Assembly: GCA_017798145.1 (NCBI GenBank)
Contig: CP059069.1
Location: 667,226 to 731,225, forward strand
DNA: 64,000 bases
DNA from: Akkermansiaceae bacterium
Lineage (GTDB): Bacteria > Verrucomicrobiota > Verrucomicrobiia > Verrucomicrobiales > Akkermansiaceae
Direction of reading: 5' to 3'
Shown: piece by piece, positions 61,337 to 64,000 of the stretch
Layout of the letters: every line of letters begins with the position of its first letter
How positions within the stretch are numbered: the first letter of the stretch is position 1
Notes under the pieces: generated by a model
What the model saw: the letters and a program-made list of their open reading frames with translations, nothing else
Told to the model about the DNA's origin: nothing
The model's database searches: none
Translations under genes and position numbers: made by a program

Positions 61337-62923
61337 ATGAGCCGTAAAATCCAGCCCGCCGCGAGTTCCATCGCCCTCCTGCTATCCCTGCAATGCGCTC
61401 TCCCGCTCCATGCCGGGGAGGCTCCCTTTTTCACCCCTGAAAAGGACAGGAAAGGAATGCAGGGCGGACTCCCCACCGACCCGAAGCTCCCCAACGTGCT
61501 GATCCTCGGCGACTCCATCTCCATCGGATATACGCCCGCCGTGCGCGATGGACTCAAGGGCAGGGCAAACCTCATCCGCCCCAAGGAGAATTGCGGTGAC
61601 ACCCGCATGGGCTTGGCGGGGATCGACAAGTGGCTGGGTGACACGAAATGGGATGTCATCCATTTCAACTGGGGGCTCTGGGATCTCTGCTACCGGAATC
61701 CCGAATCGAATTCCCAGGGCAAGCGCGACAAGGCCAACGGCACCATCTCCATACCCATCCCCGCTTACGAAAAAAACCTCGAAAGCCTCGTCACCCGCCT
61801 CAAGCAAACCGGAGCCACCCTGATCTGGGCCAACACCACCCTCGTGCCTGAACACGAGGTGGGGCGTGTCGCCGGGGACGAACTCCGATACAACGCCGCT
61901 GCCGCCCGTATCATGGAAAAACACGGCGTGCGGATCAACGACCTCCGCGCCCTCACGGGAACCTTCGGCAAGGAAATGTTCAGCGGCCCGGGTGATGTGC
62001 ATTACACGGCGGCCGGCTCAGCGAAGCTCGCCGAGCAGGTCGTCGCGGAGATTTCCAAAGCACTCCATAACGGCGGTGTCATCGACACCCATGTCCACCT
62101 CTACGATCTGGCCCGCCCGGAAGGAGTGGGCTGGATCCCCAAGGACAACGAGAAACTCTACCGCAACCACCTCCCCGCAGACCACGAACCCATCGCCAAG
62201 GCCAACGGGGTCACCGGTGTCGTGCTGGTGCAGGCAGGCCAGAGCCTCCCTGACAACCAATGGAACCTCGACATCACCGCCCACAACAAATCCCTCTATC
62301 GCGGCGTCGTCGGGAACCTCTCCCAAGTCATCGGAACGGATGCTTTCCTCCCCCTTTTCGGCAAGCTCTGCCAAGACCCGCGCTACCTCGGATACCGCCT
62401 CTCCGGACGCAACGGCAGATCCATGGACGGTGCCTTTTTCCGCGATCTCAAACTGACCGCCGAAGCCGGGAAAAGCGTCGATTTCCTCCTCGGCGACTAC
62501 ACCCTGCGCGATGTCGCCACCGTCGCCAGGCGCATGCCCTCGCTGCGCATCATCGTGGATCACTTCGGGGGTGTCAGGCTCGATGGAAAACCGCTCCCGG
62601 AGGAATGGATCGCGGAGTTCCGTGCCGTGGCGGAGTTCCCCAACGTCCATTGCAAGGTCTCCGCCCTCTACGGCCGCGTTGCCGAACAGCCTGCGCCGAC
62701 CGATCTCGCCTTCTACAAACCTGTCCTTGATCTTGCCTTCGACGCCTTCGGCGAGCACAGGCTCATCTACGGCAGCGACTGGCCGGTCACAAAAACCACA
62801 GGCGACTACGCCTCCGTCCTGAGGCTCACCCGCGAATACTTCCAACCCAAGGGACCAGCCATCTGCGACAAGCTTTTTCGCCTCAACGCCGAAAAATTCT
62901 ACGCAATCCCTCCGATGGAGTGA
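61337..62923 (+). CDS. Exported fusion of an SGNH hydrolase and an amidohydrolase
   Basis: This is a 528-aa protein with a signal peptide (MSRKIQPAASSIALLLSLQC ending ALPLHA). Residues ~50-245 form an SGNH/GDSL-type hydrolase: catalytic Ser60 in LILGDSISIGY, block III-like HFNWGLWDL, and the Asp-x-His pair Asp220/His222 in GPGDVHYTAAGS. Residues ~248-528 are an amidohydrolase-2 (TIM barrel) domain: IDTHVHLYDLAR (His252, His254), RIIVDHFGG and LIYGSDWPVT. The second half resembles L-fuconolactonase/2-pyrone-4,6-dicarboxylate lactonase relatives. I infer de-esterification plus lactone or ester hydrolysis of plant or algal sugars in the periplasm. ATG 61337 is chosen as the start of the signal peptide. 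Confidence 0.85.
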   Translation: MSRKIQPAASSIALLLSLQCALPLHAGEAPFFTPEKDRKGMQGGLPTDPKLPNVLILGDSISIGYTPAVRDGLKGRANLIRPKENCGDTRMGLAGIDKWLGDTKWDVIHFNWGLWDLCYRNPESNSQGKRDKANGTISIPIPAYEKNLESLVTRLKQTGATLIWANTTLVPEHEVGRVAGDELRYNAAAARIMEKHGVRINDLRALTGTFGKEMFSGPGDVHYTAAGSAKLAEQVVAEISKALHNGGVIDTHVHLYDLARPEGVGWIPKDNEKLYRNHLPADHEPIAKANGVTGVVLVQAGQSLPDNQWNLDITAHNKSLYRGVVGNLSQVIGTDAFLPLFGKLCQDPRYLGYRLSGRNGRSMDGAFFRDLKLTAEAGKSVDFLLGDYTLRDVATVARRMPSLRIIVDHFGGVRLDGKPLPEEWIAEFRAVAEFPNVHCKVSALYGRVAEQPAPTDLAFYKPVLDLAFDAFGEHRLIYGSDWPVTKTTGDYASVLRLTREYFQPKGPAICDKLFRLNAEKFYAIPPME

Positions 62924-62961
62924 ACTGCACCGCCACCGGAAACGGTTGGGCGCAAAAAAAA

Positions 62962-63036
62962 TGGAGCGGGCGATGAGATTCGAACTCACGACATCCACCT
63001 TGGCAAGGTGGCGCTCTACCACTGAGCTACGCCCGC
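62962..63036 (-). tRNA. tRNA-Gly(GCC)
   Basis: The minus strand folds into a full cloverleaf: acceptor GCGGGCG/CGCCCGC with a discriminator T and an encoded CCA, D-arm GCTC...GAGC, anticodon stem CCACC/GGTGG with loop TTGCCAA (anticodon GCC), and a T-arm with TTCGAAT. It reads glycine GGC/GGU codons. Length is 75 including CCA. It lies convergent with the SGNH gene, before trpC. Confidence 0.96.
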
Positions 63037-63160
63037 GTCGCTATGCGCGTGCGGAGTTGTTACCCTACCGCCGGACGGGATCAAGAGAATTTTGGCGAAA
63101 TTTCGGGAAAATATCCTCCACACATCCGCATCGGGAGCCTACCCATGCGCAACTGCAACC

Positions 63161-63946
63161 ATGACCGACAAACTTGCCGAAATCATCGCCACCAAACACA
63201 CCGAGGTGGAAGCACTGCTGCCACGCGCCGCTCACCTCCGCGCCGCAGCACTCCAGCGCAACGATTTTCGCGGCTTCCGTGCCGCCCTCGACCGCGGGCC
63301 GTCCCAGCTTGCTCTCATCGCGGAGGTCAAGAAAGCCTCGCCGTCCGTCGGGCTGATCGATCCGGACTTCGACCCCATCCGCCAGGCCGGGCGCTACATC
63401 GATGGGGGCGCATCCTGCCTCTCCATCCTCACCGATGAGAAGTATTTCCAAGGATCGCTCGGCTATCTGTCGAAAATCTCCGAATTCTCCCCAATCCCCC
63501 TGCTGCGCAAGGATTTCACCATCCACGAGACCCAGATCCATGAGGCGGTCATCGCAGGCGCGGATGCCATCCTGCTCATCGTTGCCGCGCTCGATGATGA
63601 ACTCATGCGCCGGCTCTACGACGAGGCGAAATCCTTCCAGCTCGATGTCCTCGTGGAAGTCCACGACCTCCCTGAAATGGAGCGCGCCCTGGAACTCGGC
63701 GCGGATCTGATCGGCATCAACAACCGCAACCTCAAGACTTTCGAGGTCGACATGGCCACCACCGAGCGCCTGGCCGAGGAAGTGCCGGATGATGTGATCC
63801 TCATTTCCGAAAGCGGGATCAAGACCCATGAGGATGCCCTCCGTGCGCTCAACGCCGGGGCGAACGCCCTGCTCATCGGCGAGACACTGATGCGCGCCGA
63901 TGATCCCTCCCGCGCCATCGAGGGCTTCATGGAACTGAGCCTCTAG
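63161..63946 (+). CDS. trpC: Indole-3-glycerol phosphate synthase
   Basis: TrpC closes the indole ring in tryptophan synthesis (CdRP to indole-3-glycerol phosphate). The product is a 261-aa TIM barrel. Catalytic Lys and Glu regions are LIAEVKKASPSVGLI, LSILTDEKYFQGSLGYL, LLRKDFTIHETQI, LVEVHDLPEMERALELGA, LIGINNRNLKTFEVD and ISESGIKTHEDALRAL. ATG 63161 gives MTDKLAEIIATKHTEVEAL, the usual start. The frame is open 69 bases further upstream with no support. No other trp gene lies in the window, so it is either a solitary gene or the first of a run continuing to the right. Confidence 0.96.
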   Translation: MTDKLAEIIATKHTEVEALLPRAAHLRAAALQRNDFRGFRAALDRGPSQLALIAEVKKASPSVGLIDPDFDPIRQAGRYIDGGASCLSILTDEKYFQGSLGYLSKISEFSPIPLLRKDFTIHETQIHEAVIAGADAILLIVAALDDELMRRLYDEAKSFQLDVLVEVHDLPEMERALELGADLIGINNRNLKTFEVDMATTERLAEEVPDDVILISESGIKTHEDALRALNAGANALLIGETLMRADDPSRAIEGFMELSL

Positions 63947-64000
63947 CCCACCCCGATCAGGTCGCGGGGGCGAGACGCTGCAATGCCCGGCCAAGGATGA

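Overview
The window reads as a contiguous piece of chromosome from a high-GC, Gram-negative (diderm) bacterium, most likely a member of the Verrucomicrobia (Verrucomicrobiae). This is inference from gene content: a PEP-CTERM surface protein, lipoproteins and an Mla-type phospholipid transporter implying an outer membrane, an SHD1-like secreted protein, a bacterial SET-domain methyltransferase and DUF5069. No rRNA is present to settle the lineage. Translation signals are mixed: many starts lack a Shine-Dalgarno sequence, and several genes appear to start with TTG or GTG.

Layout. 0-8.4 kb: the 3' end of dxr, a PEP-CTERM protein with a probable Cys-Gln thioester domain, a VTT/DedA-type membrane protein, dinG, a DUF5069 protein, a von Willebrand A protein, ybeY and a PgpH-type HD phosphodiesterase. 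8.5-9.4 kb: a decayed ISL3-type insertion sequence with recognisable ends and target duplication. 9.6-18.5 kb: prfC, a STAS/SpoIIE-phosphatase/rhodanese-like operon, two methyltransferases (one membrane-anchored, one RlmI-like) and three envelope proteins of unknown role. 18.6-29 kb: housekeeping genes (alaS, glyS, ferredoxin, dciA-like, dnaG), a SET methyltransferase, a secreted protein and hflKC.

29-46.3 kb is a surface-glycan region. A long leftward run starts at lepB and passes through hpnD, a lipoprotein, an Hsp70, a GT4 glycosyltransferase, a nucleotide-sugar dehydrogenase, a small orphan, and a CDP-sugar set (rfbF, rfbG, an epimerase-like protein and a C-methyltransferase). It ends with a CmcI-like protein, a GT2 and a methyltransferase. 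A DegT aminotransferase, a second methyltransferase and two rightward glycosyltransferases (one GT10) sit beyond it. Overlapping stops and starts suggest tight co-expression and synthesis of a branched 6-deoxyhexose on a cell-surface polymer.

46.4-52.3 kb holds a flavoprotein/polyferredoxin fusion and two membrane glycosyltransferases, one of them a GT-C/GT2 fusion. 52.3-53.6 kb is a graveyard of IS4-like and IS66 fragments. 53.6-56.8 kb carries four tandem, related envelope proteins that share a coiled coil, a Tyr/Arg-rich hinge and (in three of them) a small beta-type module. This is the most promising undescribed system in the window. It converges on a four-gene Mla-type operon (MlaE, MlaF, MlaD and a PqiC-like lipoprotein). 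The right end has a pseudopilin-like protein, an SGNH-hydrolase/amidohydrolase fusion, tRNA-Gly(GCC) and trpC.
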